Assembly (NCBI RefSeq): GCF_014534745.1
Contig: NZ_JACVVP010000005.1
Span: 62,001-126,000 of the forward strand
Source: Flammeovirga sp. EKP202
Lineage (GTDB): Bacteria; Bacteroidota; Bacteroidia; Cytophagales; Flammeovirgaceae
Length of the DNA stretch: 64,000 bases
Reading direction: 5' to 3'
The notes beneath the pieces were generated by a model that was given only the letters and a program-made list of their open reading frames with translations, was not told the DNA's origin and made no database searches. A program made the translations under genes and the position numbers. Below are positions 27,161 to 39,600 of this stretch, piece after piece. Position 1 is the stretch's first letter. The number at the start of each line of letters is the position of its first letter.

Positions 27161-29962
27161 ATGAAAAAAAGAATATTATTAGGGTTGATAACATTCCTCT
27201 TTTGCCAGTACTTATTTGGGCAACAGACTATTGTGAAAGGAGATGCTTTGACTTTAACGTTTGATGCTGAAGCGTACCCAGTTTCAGTAAAAGATGCAGA
27301 CGGCAATGAGTTATTAAAATCAGGGAAATCAATGGGTTTTTATCTGTTGGAAATGGATAAGACCAAACGGCATTTTGACAAAGTAGAAGAAGTTGCTTTA
27401 AATGAATATCGTTTTTCAATGTCAGGGTCGGAAGAGCAGATTATAGTTCGTTTTGCTCCTAAAAAACACTATACTACACTAACCTTTACAGCGTTAGAAA
27501 ACTTTCCGTTGAAAGGTGAACGATTGTTTTTCAATTTAAATACAGAAAATCAAGGGGTGCAGACTTTAGCTTTGGATTATATGATGTATACGGACCGCCG
27601 AAAACGCAATAAGGTAGAAGCTGAAAGACGTTCACTTTGGGAAACATCAGATTCTAATCCTTTAGGAGCATTTGCCTTATATCCTTTTACGGATGGAGAA
27701 CAGGAAGATGAAGTTTTGTTAGACATTTGGGTGAATGAAGGGTTGCCTCATCCTGCTGTTAAAGGAGAGTGGACAAAAGCAAAAGCAGAACAATGGTTAG
27801 AGGATTGGATAGAAACTTGTTATGATGTTTCTTTTATCAATATCGCACCACAAGACTTTAATCAGCATTATGATTTCATAGAATATGCAGAAATGATGGA
27901 GGCCAAAGGGCTTTATTTACACCAAAATATATGGAAGGATAAAACAGTAGATGGTGTAAATACAGGAATGTATATGAATGGTTTAGCAGAGTTTTATGAA
28001 TTTAAAAGTGAGTTGCAGGAAGATGGGATGTGGTTGGCAAGTCATAGAATGAGCGGTGCTTTGGATAATACAGATTCAGATTACTGTTCTGGCGTGAAGG
28101 AAGTGAACGAAGGTGTAGAACATTGGGGAAAAATGAAACTGAAAGAAGGAGTATCAAGCAGTGATAAATCGATAGTTGTTATTCCTAATGAAGGAGTGGT
28201 GCTTCCAAGTCATTTTAAAGGAAAAGGAAGACCAACCTTACCGCCCCCAGTGATGCAGAGTTATTTCAAATACACCACTTTTAGAGTTGGAAATGAATGG
28301 TTGGAAGCTAAAGAAATCAAAGATTTAGGTGATGGAACTTGGGAATTGACAGACTTGAAAAGAGCGAAATTTGAAACGGATGCCAATGGCTATCCCGCCG
28401 GAACTGAAGTTACAGGTTATATCAGAGGCTATGGACATGTTTTCGAACCAGATGTTAATTCAAAATTATTAGACGAAGTAGCTCAAAGATGGTCTGAAAT
28501 TAATAATACGATGGAGTTTAGTAATGCTTCATTTGATGGTGCTGCTTGGCATATGGCAAAAGGTGTTTGGGGATTTGAAAAGTTTGCAGCATTAACCTAC
28601 CAATATTTGGACCATCCTACTTGGTCAGTGACAAGTCATGGCACACCTCCTGAGGCTTGGTTGGAGTATAGATTTAATAGGGTGAAAAACGCATTTGGTG
28701 GTGAGTATATGATCAAAGATGCGGTGAGATATTTCTTAGGAAACCCATCCCGAATCACACCTAGCATTGAAGAGCTTGAATATCAATTTTTAGATCAGTT
28801 GATAAATAACAGTAGGACTTTTTCACTAGCAAGAGGTACAAAAGGAATTTCAATTGAAGATTTAGAAAAAAACGGTCATATCGAAGAGGTTTTGACGACT
28901 TTAGCAAACTACAAAAACGCATCTTTAGGGATGTCACCTGAACAACGTGAGAAGATGGATGTTAGACGCAAAATTAATAAAGCGAAACTTCCTTTGTCAG
29001 GTAATAAACCAGTGGGGACGGCACTTTGGAGTCTTGAAGGTGATCAATTTAGAAAATGGTATAGTACTGGTACAAAACATTATACTCACGAATGGTTCAT
29101 TGGTCAAGAACATGGATGTGTGACACCTAGGTTCTATACGCAACTCAATACTGAAGAATCACTCTTTGTTCCTAAAGAGATAAAAACAGGTTTTGACCAG
29201 GTGAGAATTATTGGTAGAGTCTTGCCTAAATTTAATCCATCATCAAAACACAATATTGAATTGTTCCCACTAATGAAAATAGAGGATAAAATCAATCTAA
29301 TACGTGAAAATAATACTGCTCAGGAGTCATATGCTTTGCTAGCCTTGAAAGAATATAAGATTGAGAAAACGGATTTGGTAAAACATAGAGGTATTGGCTT
29401 ACATGTGACAGGTGATGGAAGTGGTGCAACAGTAATTGTACGAATTGGTGATGGTCACTTGGCTAGGGATTATGCTATTCCAATAGATTTTGAAGGAAAG
29501 AAATGGATAGAAATCCCAACTGGAGAGCAGGGTTGGAGGCTTAATAATTGGAGTTGGTGTCCTAAAACCAAAAAGATGATGAAATATGAGAAAGTATCCT
29601 CCATTAGTGTGGGTCTTGGCTATGTTCCAGCAAACACAAAAGCTAATATTATCATCGAGGATTTAAAAGCGTTAAGTGAAATAGAGGAAACAGTAAAATC
29701 TCCAAAAATTACGGTTGGTGACCAGATCATCAAAATTAAGGAAGATATCCCAACAGGTAGTAACTTCACATTAAACGCTAATGGAACTTTCACAATTTTT
29801 GATGAGTATTGGCATGCTATTCAAACACTCAATCTTGGAAAATTAAAACCGTCCTCTTTGGATAAATTCAGTATGACATCAAAATCATCTGATGAAATTT
29901 GGTTGGAGATAGGTGTGCAAGCATCTACAGAAACACTACCAAATCCTGCGGCAACAAAATAA
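27161..29962 (+). CDS. Large exported protein of unrecognised family, paralogue 1 (candidate glycan-active enzyme)
   Basis: From ATG 27161 (MKKRILLGLITFLFCQYLFGQ) the protein is 933 residues with a signal peptide. It is a close paralogue of those at 57009 and 60357. Order: an N-terminal beta-sandwich (~25-190; DALTLTFDAEAYPVSV), a linker with RRKRNKVEAERRSLWE, a probable alpha/beta barrel (~240-620; LYLHQNIWKD, SHRMSG, NASFDGAAWHM, TSHGTPPEAWLEYRFN, with an inserted beta-domain), and C-terminal beta-sandwiches (~690-930; GIGLHVTGDGSGA, PTGEQGWR). Invariant acids in FDGA(A/E)W and PPE(A/C)W are candidate catalytic residues. The barrel layout recalls clan GH-D enzymes, but I cannot assign a CAZy family. 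It is a single-gene unit with a two-box promoter and a terminator. Confidence 0.8.
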   Translation: MKKRILLGLITFLFCQYLFGQQTIVKGDALTLTFDAEAYPVSVKDADGNELLKSGKSMGFYLLEMDKTKRHFDKVEEVALNEYRFSMSGSEEQIIVRFAPKKHYTTLTFTALENFPLKGERLFFNLNTENQGVQTLALDYMMYTDRRKRNKVEAERRSLWETSDSNPLGAFALYPFTDGEQEDEVLLDIWVNEGLPHPAVKGEWTKAKAEQWLEDWIETCYDVSFINIAPQDFNQHYDFIEYAEMMEAKGLYLHQNIWKDKTVDGVNTGMYMNGLAEFYEFKSELQEDGMWLASHRMSGALDNTDSDYCSGVKEVNEGVEHWGKMKLKEGVSSSDKSIVVIPNEGVVLPSHFKGKGRPTLPPPVMQSYFKYTTFRVGNEWLEAKEIKDLGDGTWELTDLKRAKFETDANGYPAGTEVTGYIRGYGHVFEPDVNSKLLDEVAQRWSEINNTMEFSNASFDGAAWHMAKGVWGFEKFAALTYQYLDHPTWSVTSHGTPPEAWLEYRFNRVKNAFGGEYMIKDAVRYFLGNPSRITPSIEELEYQFLDQLINNSRTFSLARGTKGISIEDLEKNGHIEEVLTTLANYKNASLGMSPEQREKMDVRRKINKAKLPLSGNKPVGTALWSLEGDQFRKWYSTGTKHYTHEWFIGQEHGCVTPRFYTQLNTEESLFVPKEIKTGFDQVRIIGRVLPKFNPSSKHNIELFPLMKIEDKINLIRENNTAQESYALLALKEYKIEKTDLVKHRGIGLHVTGDGSGATVIVRIGDGHLARDYAIPIDFEGKKWIEIPTGEQGWRLNNWSWCPKTKKMMKYEKVSSISVGLGYVPANTKANIIIEDLKALSEIEETVKSPKITVGDQIIKIKEDIPTGSNFTLNANGTFTIFDEYWHAIQTLNLGKLKPSSLDKFSMTSKSSDEIWLEIGVQASTETLPNPAATK

Positions 29963-29975
29963 AGTTAGATTGGTT

Positions 29976-30028
29976 AAGAGAGTGGCTTGATAGGCAATTG
30001 CATATTAAGTTTACTCTCTTTTTTTTTA
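29976..30028 (+). terminator. Strong rho-independent terminator
   Basis: AAGAGAGT (29976-29983) pairs with ACTCTCTT (30013-30020), extended by an inner CTTGATA/TATTAAG stem, and is followed by eight Ts. It separates the 27161 gene from the giant gene. Confidence 0.85.
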
Positions 30029-30165
30029 CTTTTTACTAGAAGTAATGGGTGGTTTTAAATTTTAAAAGTAGATAATACGGGTACGTGAAGGTATATTTTC
30101 AAACTTCGAAAAGAATTGATTATCTTTGTGAAAATATATTAAATCTAGACAATTTTCACTTTTCT

Positions 30166-30220
30166 AAGTACTAACCAAAAATAACATGAATTAGTGTTAT
30201 CTAATTTTGTCTTGGTACTT
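30166..30220 (+). promoter_or_regulatory. AAGTACT-type inverted motif upstream of the giant gene
   Basis: AAGTACTAACCAAAA (30166-30180) is mirrored by TTTTGTCTTGGTACTT (30205-30220). The same two sequences, AAGTACTAAGCCAAAA and TTTTGTCTTGGTACT, occur upstream of the 57009 gene (56812-56970). A TATCTTTG box at 30121-30128 fits the -7 consensus. It may be an operator or a decayed repeat. Confidence 0.4.
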
Positions 30221-30341
30221 TACTATTCAACTGTATAACCTATGTTTTCTGTATTCTTAAATTTAGCACACATCTTTCTAATATTTGCCCTCAATTTGAC
30301 CTTTCAATGTGTTTTTGCATTGAAAAACATAAAATTAAAGA

Positions 30342-30422
30342 GTGATTGAAAAAAGAAATACCGATTGTAACTAATTGATATTCAGTTCTTATTGTATTCT
30401 CTTTTTCAAAGGTTGAAAAAAG
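30342..30422 (+). promoter_or_regulatory. Two-box promoter element, copy B (upstream of the giant gene)
   Basis: The distal box GTGATTGAAAAAAG ends at 30355. The proximal box ATTCTCTTTTTCAAAGG with TTGAAAAAAG ends at 30422, 67 bp on. The -7 box expected at 30468 is not recognisable here, so this copy may drive transcription differently or be decayed. The rest of the 706-bp gap (29963-30668) holds a terminator, the AAGTACT motif and small AT-rich hairpins (30308-30330). Confidence 0.65.
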
Positions 30423-30668
30423 AAGTAATAATACTTATTACAGAAATGTTGATGCATAAAAAATACTCAAATTACCCCTTGAAATCATAGTGTGTTTATG
30501 ATCAACAAAAGAGGTTGATATTTTTTAATTATTAAATGTACATGAATTATTACCCTCTTCTAGTCATAATCAATCAATAATTTCAATGATAAATGAATAT
30601 TGGAATCAAAGATTATCATCGCATGATATCACAAATGAATGACTATTACTTATATGATGTTATAACAG

Positions 30669-33600
30669 ATGCGTAATATCGTATTGCAAATTATGTATGA
30701 GATGACAAGAAACATTACTAAAGAAAAAAGAACTCTATATAAGGAGTGGGCCATTGCTCTGGTTTTCACTTTTACTTCTCTTTTGAGTTATGGTCAAGGA
30801 GGGACGTATTATGTGAGTGAAACAGGAAGTGATAATAATGACGGTCTGACTGCAGAAACGGCATTGGCTTCAGTACATAAGTTTTTCGACCTATATGTTA
30901 ATAATGCAATTACACACAGTAATGCAGTTTATATGGTAAATATTAGTGGAGCTGTAAAGTTTTCTAATGACCAAGCAGGCGAAAAACCAATAAAAGACAA
31001 TGAAAATGTGACCATCACTTTTAAGGGTGATAATGTTGCTACAACTACTATTTCTCCTTACAAAGTAGTAAGTGAGGCTGAATATGGCCGAACAAACCAA
31101 CATGGTAGATTCATGAATATGAATGATGCTGTGAACTGGACTGTAATTTTTGAAGACCTGACGATCAGAAATTTTGGACTAGATGGTAAAAATAAGAATG
31201 TATCCAAAGGTGGTATAGTATGGAGTAATAAAGAAAATACAAAAGTCACATTCAGGAACTGCCATATTGAAAATGGTCATGCAAGAAGTGGTGCATTGGT
31301 ATTTTTCAACCAAAAAGGTTGTGAAATAATAATGGATAAAGTGTATGTCAATAACATCACGGTATTACAATCGGGAAATGAAATTGAACCAATTGTTTAT
31401 ATGAAAACGGGGGTGATGAATATTCAAAACTCCATTTTCAATACTATTACAAAAGATTACACTCCTGTACATGCTTTTGGAAGTGACACACCAGCAGATG
31501 AAAATGCAGCAGAATATAATGGTACCGTTTTAGGATTTGAAATGGCGGAGAATGGTGTAGCATCAACCGTTACACTTCTCAATAACAGTTTTGTGAACTG
31601 TACAGCTGTTAACGATAACCTTGGTGATTTTACGGCTTTTAATAACAATTACTCAGGTGATGTGATTTCAGTTGGAAATTCGGCAGTAGCGATTCTTGGG
31701 GTAAACAATAATAATGGTACCAACATAGGAGCTATTAATATTGCAAATAACGTATTCAGCGGAACAACAGGTGATGATATTATGATTAATAACAATACCT
31801 GGGTTACGTTAGATCTGTTTACTAATAATGTGATGAATGCGTTGGGTTACAATGGTGATCAATCAGCCAATAATACTATACAAGAAAGTTTTACAGCAGA
31901 TGAACTTACGGTAGATAACACTGTAAAGCAAGGAGCAAATGGAATGCCTTATTTAGAGATCTCAGGTGAAGTGATTGGTGGAAAAGGAGCAACAGGCGCT
32001 TTAATACCAACAACAGATATTACGGGTGCAACAAGAGCTAATCCTCCTGGAATTGGCGCTTTTGATGTAGCCGCTCCAGTGGTTCTTACAAAAATTTTAA
32101 AGATTTCTACAGACCCAATTGATTTTGGTACGGTAACAATTGCCGATCCTCAAGAAACAGTTGATAAAACGCTACTGATTGAAAACATTGGCACTGCTGC
32201 GCTTACGATTACCGATATTGCTGTGGCCAATCCATTTGAGTTAGATGTTGACCTTATCAATCCATTAGTGATAGAAGCAGGAGGGAGTGAAAATGTTGTC
32301 ATCACTTTTAATCCTACTGTTGCGGATAACTACAGTGAGGAGTTGACAATCACTTCAGATGATACAGAAGGAAGTGCGAATAAAGTGATATTAAATGCTG
32401 TTGCAAGTATTTTACAAGTGACATCATTTACATTAAGTGATGATGTCAATTTTGGTACAGTTGTGATTGGTGAAACGAAGACTGCAGAGATTACAGTTTC
32501 GAACACTGGAAATACAGATTTGATATTTTTAGGAACAGATGCTTCTTTCTCTAATTCAAATTATATTTCACACAACATCCCTGCAGAAGGCTTGAGTGTA
32601 ACAGCAGGAAATACTGCAAAGATCACACTTACACTAAACACATCGACTGCTGCTGCTACGTCATATAATACAACTTTCACACTATCAAAAAATGATGTAG
32701 ACGCCTCTATGACTCTGAGTGCTGAATTGACAACAGATAGCAATGAAAACGAATTTTATGTTAGTGCTTTAGGTGATGATTCAAATGATGGTTTATCTTC
32801 TAATCAGGCATTAAAAACTTTCGCTGCAGCATTAGGTAAAATCAATGAAACCGAAGAAATAGGTGGGAAAACATTTACTATCAATGTGGTTGGTGATAAC
32901 CAATTTACTTACACCGCAAACGGAATTAGACCTGTAGCAAAAAATACAACTATTATTTTCAAAGGTAGTGGAGCAGATGTTTCCTCAATTTCTGGTGGCT
33001 TTGATGCTGATTATGCTGTAACCAATGACTACGGAAGATTGCTGGACTTAACCGGTAATAATACTGAAGGTATCAAAGTAATTTTCCAAGATCTTACGCT
33101 TAAAAACTTTGGTTCCAATTTGACTAGAGATGGCGGTTTGATCTATGCAAATGGGGTGAATCAAACAGTAACCTTCAACCAATGTCATATTTACAATGTG
33201 CATTCAAGATCAGGAGCTATTGCTCATTTCCAAACAAAAGAAAACCGTTTTGAAATGAATGGCTGTTTTGTAGAGAAAGCAACAGCATTACAACATACTG
33301 AAGTAGGTAAGCCTATTATTTATGCTGAAATGATTGATATGAGCATTAAAAACTCCATTTTCTCAGATATCACAAAAGACTATACGCCATTATCAGGATC
33401 AGTTGAGGAAGCCATTTATAACGGTATCGTTGTTGGTTCTATTTTATCAAGAATTTCAAGTTCAACTCTTAATTTGAAAAAAGAATTTACGATGGTCAAT
33501 AATACTTTCGTGAATTGTAAAACAATCAATGATGATCTGGTTTCTTTTGAAAAATACAATGAGGATAGAAACCATGGTTACCCTGGTGATTTTATCAACA

Positions 33601-36600
33601 ATAATTCAGTTGTAGCATTACTGACAAATAAACTGGGAGAGTTTGATAATCACAAGTATACAGTCAATATTGCCAACAACTTATTTGTAGGAAACAATGG
33701 GGCTTCTGCAACTTCAAATGAAAATCCAGAGTATGATCTTTTGATCAATAATAAAAAGACGATCGAAGTAAATGTTATATCACATAACATCCTAAACTCA
33801 TTCGGATATGTTGATCAAGGTAATTTAACGGATAACACTATTGATGCTACTTACACCGTCACTTCTTCCGAGATCAATTTTAATGTTCAAAACGAAGATG
33901 AGTTGGTGATTTACAATGATGCATCCACTAAAGTTCCCTATTACAAATTAGAAGGTAGTGCTATTGTTCATGCAGGATTGACTAATGCGGTATTAGTACC
34001 TTTGACTGATATTTCAGGTCAAGTAAGACAAACACCACCAAGTATTGGTGCTTATGAATATATTCCACAAGGAGGGCAAATAACTGCAGGTTCGACTTTA
34101 GAATTTACAGATTTAGCCCGATCGGCAACTGTAACGAAAGGATTGGAAATAACGAACAGTGGAAACCAACCACTATCCATTACAGCTGTACAAATTACAG
34201 GTGAAGGGTATAGTATTTTAAATGCACCTACAGCTGAGGCTCCATTGAGTATTGCTGTTGGAAGCACTGAAACGGTTACAGTACAGTTGGTGACAGGCCC
34301 GACTGCAAAAGTTTATGAAGGAACAATTTCCATTAATTCAGATGCTATTAATATCAATCCTTTAGAAATAGCAGTAACTGGAGAAGTAGAAGGTGATCGT
34401 CATATTGAATTGAGTACTTCTGCAGTTGTTTTCCCTACCACTTTAGTAGATGCCTCTGCCGTGACTTCGGTTATTACTTTTACAAATGAAGGTCTGGATG
34501 ACTTATCGGTAAATGAACTTACAGTCAGTGCACCTTTTGGATTTGTTGTAGAAGGAAATGTAGTAACAACATTACCTGCTTTTAAGGTGTTAGCAAATAG
34601 CGGAACAAAAGAAATTACGGTTGCTTTTGAGCCAAAAGCAGAGGGTGATTTTACTGAAACGCTAACTTTCCCTTCCAATGCAAGTACGGTGACAAGTAAC
34701 ACATTGAACCTTTCAGGAAAAGCAATTGTACCTGTTTTCCAAGTGAGTGGAGATACAGACTATAATTATATTGGTGATGGTACTTCTAAAACGACAACGT
34801 TGACCTTCACCAACAATACCGATCAGCCTGTTACGTTTATGGCTGAAGATTTTGTTTTCGAAACTACGCCAAGTTATATCACAATAGATCTTCCAGAAGA
34901 AGGGTTAGTGATAGATGCGAATGGTACAGGTGACATAGCATTGACTTTTGCTCCTGTTGACCTTCCTTTAGGTACTTATACCAATAAGCTGACAGTTACT
35001 AAAAATGAGTTTTCTAAAGCAATTGAAATTACAGCAGAAGTAGTTGAGAAGTTTGAAGAAGATCATTTTTATGTAAGTGCAACAGGTAATGATGATAGTG
35101 ATGGCTTAACATCAGGAACAGCATTAAAATCCTTCGAGAAAGTATTTACACTCATTGGTGAGCTTGAAGAAAAGTATGGAAAAACATTTACTATTAATGT
35201 TATTGGGGATGTTCTTTACACAACCGGAGGTGCTGGTATTCGTCCAAATGCATCAAACTCTACAATTGTTTTGAAGGGTGAAGGAGCAAATATTTCTTCT
35301 ATTTCTGGTGGGCTTGATGCTGAATATACAATAACAACTGATTACGGAAGATTCTTAGATTTATCAGGCAATACTACTGAAGGCATCAAAGTCATCTTCG
35401 AAGATCTGACGATTAAAAACTTTGGATCTTACGGACAAAGAGATGGCGGTGTTGTTTATGCCAATGGAGCGAATCAGACAGTGATTTTCAACCAATGTCA
35501 TATTTACAATGGACATGCAAAATCAGGTGCTATTGTTCATTTTCAGACCAAAGAAAACCGTTTTGAAATGAATGGCTGTTTTGTTGAAAAAGCAACCGCA
35601 ATACAATCAAATGGGGTTGGTGGACCAATTGTTTATGGAGAAATGACAGATATGAGTATTAAGAATTCTATCTTCTCCGACATAACAAAAGATTATACAC
35701 CATTGTCTGGGAGTGAAGAAGATGCCACATACAATGGTATTGTGATTGGATCTATTTTATCAAGAATTTCAAATGGTATCGTTGATTACAAAAAAGAGTT
35801 TACGATGATCAATAACACTTTCGTAAACTGTAAAACGATTAACGATGATCAAGTATCATTTATCAAATTTAATGAAGATAAAAACCACGGTTACCCAGGT
35901 GATTTTATCAACAATAATTCAGTTGTAGCATTGCTGACAAATAAACTGGGAGAATTTGATAATCATAAGTATACAGTCAATATTGCCAACAACTTATTTG
36001 TAGGAAACAATGGGTCTTCTGCTTCATCAAATGAAAATCCAGAGTATGATCTTTTGATCAATAATAAAAAGACGATCGAAGTAAATGTTATATCACATAA
36101 CATCATGAATTCATTTGGTTATGTTGATCAAGGTAATTTAACGGACAATACTATTGATGCTACTTATACCATCACTTCTCCTGAAATCAATTTTGATGTG
36201 GAGAATGAAAATGAATTAGTAGTTTATGATGACGCCTCTACAAAAGTACCTTATTATAAGTTAGAAGGAAGTGCAATTGCAGTAGCGGGATATTCAGAGG
36301 CCACTTTAGTTCCCAATGTTGATATTTCAGGGCAGGAAAGAAAAAGTCCACCGAGTATTGGAGCTTATGAATATATCCCACAAGGACCTCAAATAGCAGC
36401 TGAAACATTAGATTTTGCCACTGTAGAAAGATCATCAACGATAGTGAAAGAATTGACTATTTCAAATGCCGGTACTATGACTTTGACTATTTCAGCCATG
36501 ACAATTGAGGGGGTAGGTTATAGTTTAGTAGACTTTGAAGCTCCTTTAGCTATTGATCCTGAAGAAAGTAAAACAGTACAAGTTCAATTGACAACTGGAG

Positions 36601-39600
36601 AAGTTCCAGCCATCTATAACGGTACGGTTACGATGACTTCAGATGCAATTTCAGGGAGTGAGTACAATGTAGTACTGAAGGCAGAAGTCGAAGGTGACCG
36701 TCAAATAGCTTTGAGTACGGATAAAATTGAATTCCCAGAACATGATGTTGATAAAATAGCACCTGTTTCAGTAATCACCTTTACAAATAATGGAATTGAT
36801 CCATTGACGGTAGAAGATATCACTGTTGCTGCTCCTTATGGTTTTATGATCGAGGATAAAATTGAATTGACTTACCCTTCATTTATAGTAGGTCCTAACA
36901 ATGGAACTGTAGAAGTAACGGTCGTTTTTGATCCAACTGAACAAGGTGATTATATCGATACTTTATTTGTCGCTTCTAATGCGGTCAATAGTAAACAAGA
37001 TACAATTGCACTATCAGGTACAGCAACAGTGGCACCTGTGAGAATAGTTGGAGACCTTGATTTTCAGACAGTTTCTTTGAACTCAACAAAGGAGATTTCA
37101 TTAGAGATTACAAATAATTCGGAAGAAGCTATTACTTTCTTTGAAGAAGATTTTGAATTATCAAAAGCTGAATTTATCACATTTGACCTTGGTGAGGCAG
37201 GGTTATTAGTGGCAACAGGCGAAACCGTTAGTTTACCATTTTCTTTTACTCCTGTAGACGTTACTTTGGGAGCTTACACTAATCAATTAGTGATTACCAA
37301 AGGTGAAATTAGAAAGGAAATTGCAATAGCTGCTAACATTGTAGGCGAGATAAAAGAAAATACCTATTTCGTTAGTACTTCTGGAGATGATTCTAATGAT
37401 GGTGTTACAGAAGGAACAGCTTTTCTAACTTTTGAAAAAGCTATCAACGTAATGAACGCAATTGAAGAGAAAGAAGGAAAGGTATTTACAATCAATGTTG
37501 TTGATGATGTAAGACATACAGCCTTGAGTAGTGGTATTACACCTAAACTGAAAAATGCTGAGTTGATAATCAAAGGTTTGGGAGCAGATGTATCTTCAAT
37601 TTCCATAGGTATAGATGATGACTATTCAACAGAAAATGACTATGGTAGATTCTTGAACTTATCTGGGGGTGACTCGGAAGGCATGAGAGTAGTTTTCCAA
37701 GATTTGACTCTTAAGAACTTTGGTTCGCATAGTTTGGATGTTGCTAAAGAAGGCGGTATTGTATACGTCAATGGTGTAAATCAAACAGTAGTCTTCAATC
37801 AATGCCACATCTATAATATACATTCAAGATCTGGAGCAATTATTCACTTTAATACCAAAGAAAATCGTTTTGAGATGAATGGTTGTTTTGTAGAGAAAGC
37901 AACTGGATTGCAAGCAGATGAAGTGGGGCGTCCTATCATTTATGGAGAAATGACAGAAATGAGTATTAAGAACTCCATCTTCTCAGACATCACTAAAGAT
38001 TACACTCCGTTGTCAGGAACTGTTGAAGAAGCTACTTACAATGGTATTGTGATCGGTTCTATATTATCAAGAATTACAAGTAGTACGCTTAACAATAAGA
38101 ATGTGTTTACGATGGTCAACAACACTTTCGTGAATTGTAAAACAATAAATGATGATCTAGTTTCTTTCGAAAAATACAATCAAGATAGAAATCATGGGTA
38201 TCCAGGTGATAATATCAATAATAATGCAGTTGTAGCATTGCTTACCAATAAATTAGGAGAAGTAGATGGTCATGTATATATCGCAAATATTGCCAATAAC
38301 TTATTTGTAGGAAACAATGGCTCTTCAGTTACTTCAAATGAAAATCCTGAGTATGACCTTTTGATCAACAATAAAAAGACGCTTGAGGTAAATGTTATAT
38401 CACATAACATCATGAATACATTTGGTTATGTAGATCAGGGTGAACTTTCAGATAATACAGTGAATTCTAACCTTACACTTTCTTCGGATGAAATCAGATT
38501 TGATCTTAATGAAGATAATTCATTGGTCGTTTATAATGATGCACTAACAAAAGTACCTTATTTCAATGCCAAAGGATCAGCACTTGGAAAAGCTGGTTTG
38601 GCTGATGACACTCTTGTTCCTACAGTAGATATAGCAGGTAGACAGAGAACAAATCCTCCTACGATTGGGGCAGTATTGCTAGTCACAAAACCAGAAATTG
38701 CTGTAGTTGAAGTCTTAGATTTTGGAACAAGGAAATCAAATGATACAGCAAATGAATTATTCTTGCCAATTGCAAATAATGGTACTGCAGATTTAGTAAT
38801 TTCAAATATCACAATAGCCAATGATACCGAGGGTATATTTGAAGTAGACTTTGAAGCTCCATTCTCTATTGCAGCAGGACAAACAGAGCAAGTGAAAGTG
38901 ATCTTTAATACAGGTACTGTTTCTGATGTGAATTATACCGCAAACATCACGATTGAATCAAATGATAAGAATGTGAATGTGGTAGTGAAAGGAGCTACAA
39001 GCGATAGTATTGAATTTATTAAGATAGAATTATTCGCTGATACAGAAGACTATCAAATAGGTGATCCTGTTCAGTTTGGTGATTATATTCTGAATGAAAC
39101 GTTGGTGACTCGCAATATATACATCACGAATAAACTAGGAAGTGACCCACTAAATGTGACAGCTGTTGAAATGCCTTTTGGATTTGAATTAGTTTCTGGT
39201 CAAGAGACATCATTTACTGTCAATGCAGAAGATACTGTAATGTTAGAAGTAGTATTTAATCCTACTATAGTAGATGTTTATTCGGGGAGTATGACAGTTG
39301 TATCGAATTATACAGCAGGGATTAATACAATTCTATTAGAAGGAGAAGCCCTATCAGATGCTCCATTAGAAATTTCTTTGACAGGTGATTATATGAATGT
39401 GGAAGGAGATACCTTGAACTTTGATCTGCTTTACTCAGGTGACAGTATCAATACAGATGTTGTGATTTCAAACGATTTCTTTGAGGCCATTCAGATTGAC
39501 AGTATAGTTATCAGCAATAATGACTCTCTTTTCTTAGTTCATGATTTTTCAACGACTTCTAAAATACTAGAAATAGGAGATTCATTTACCTTGAATATGA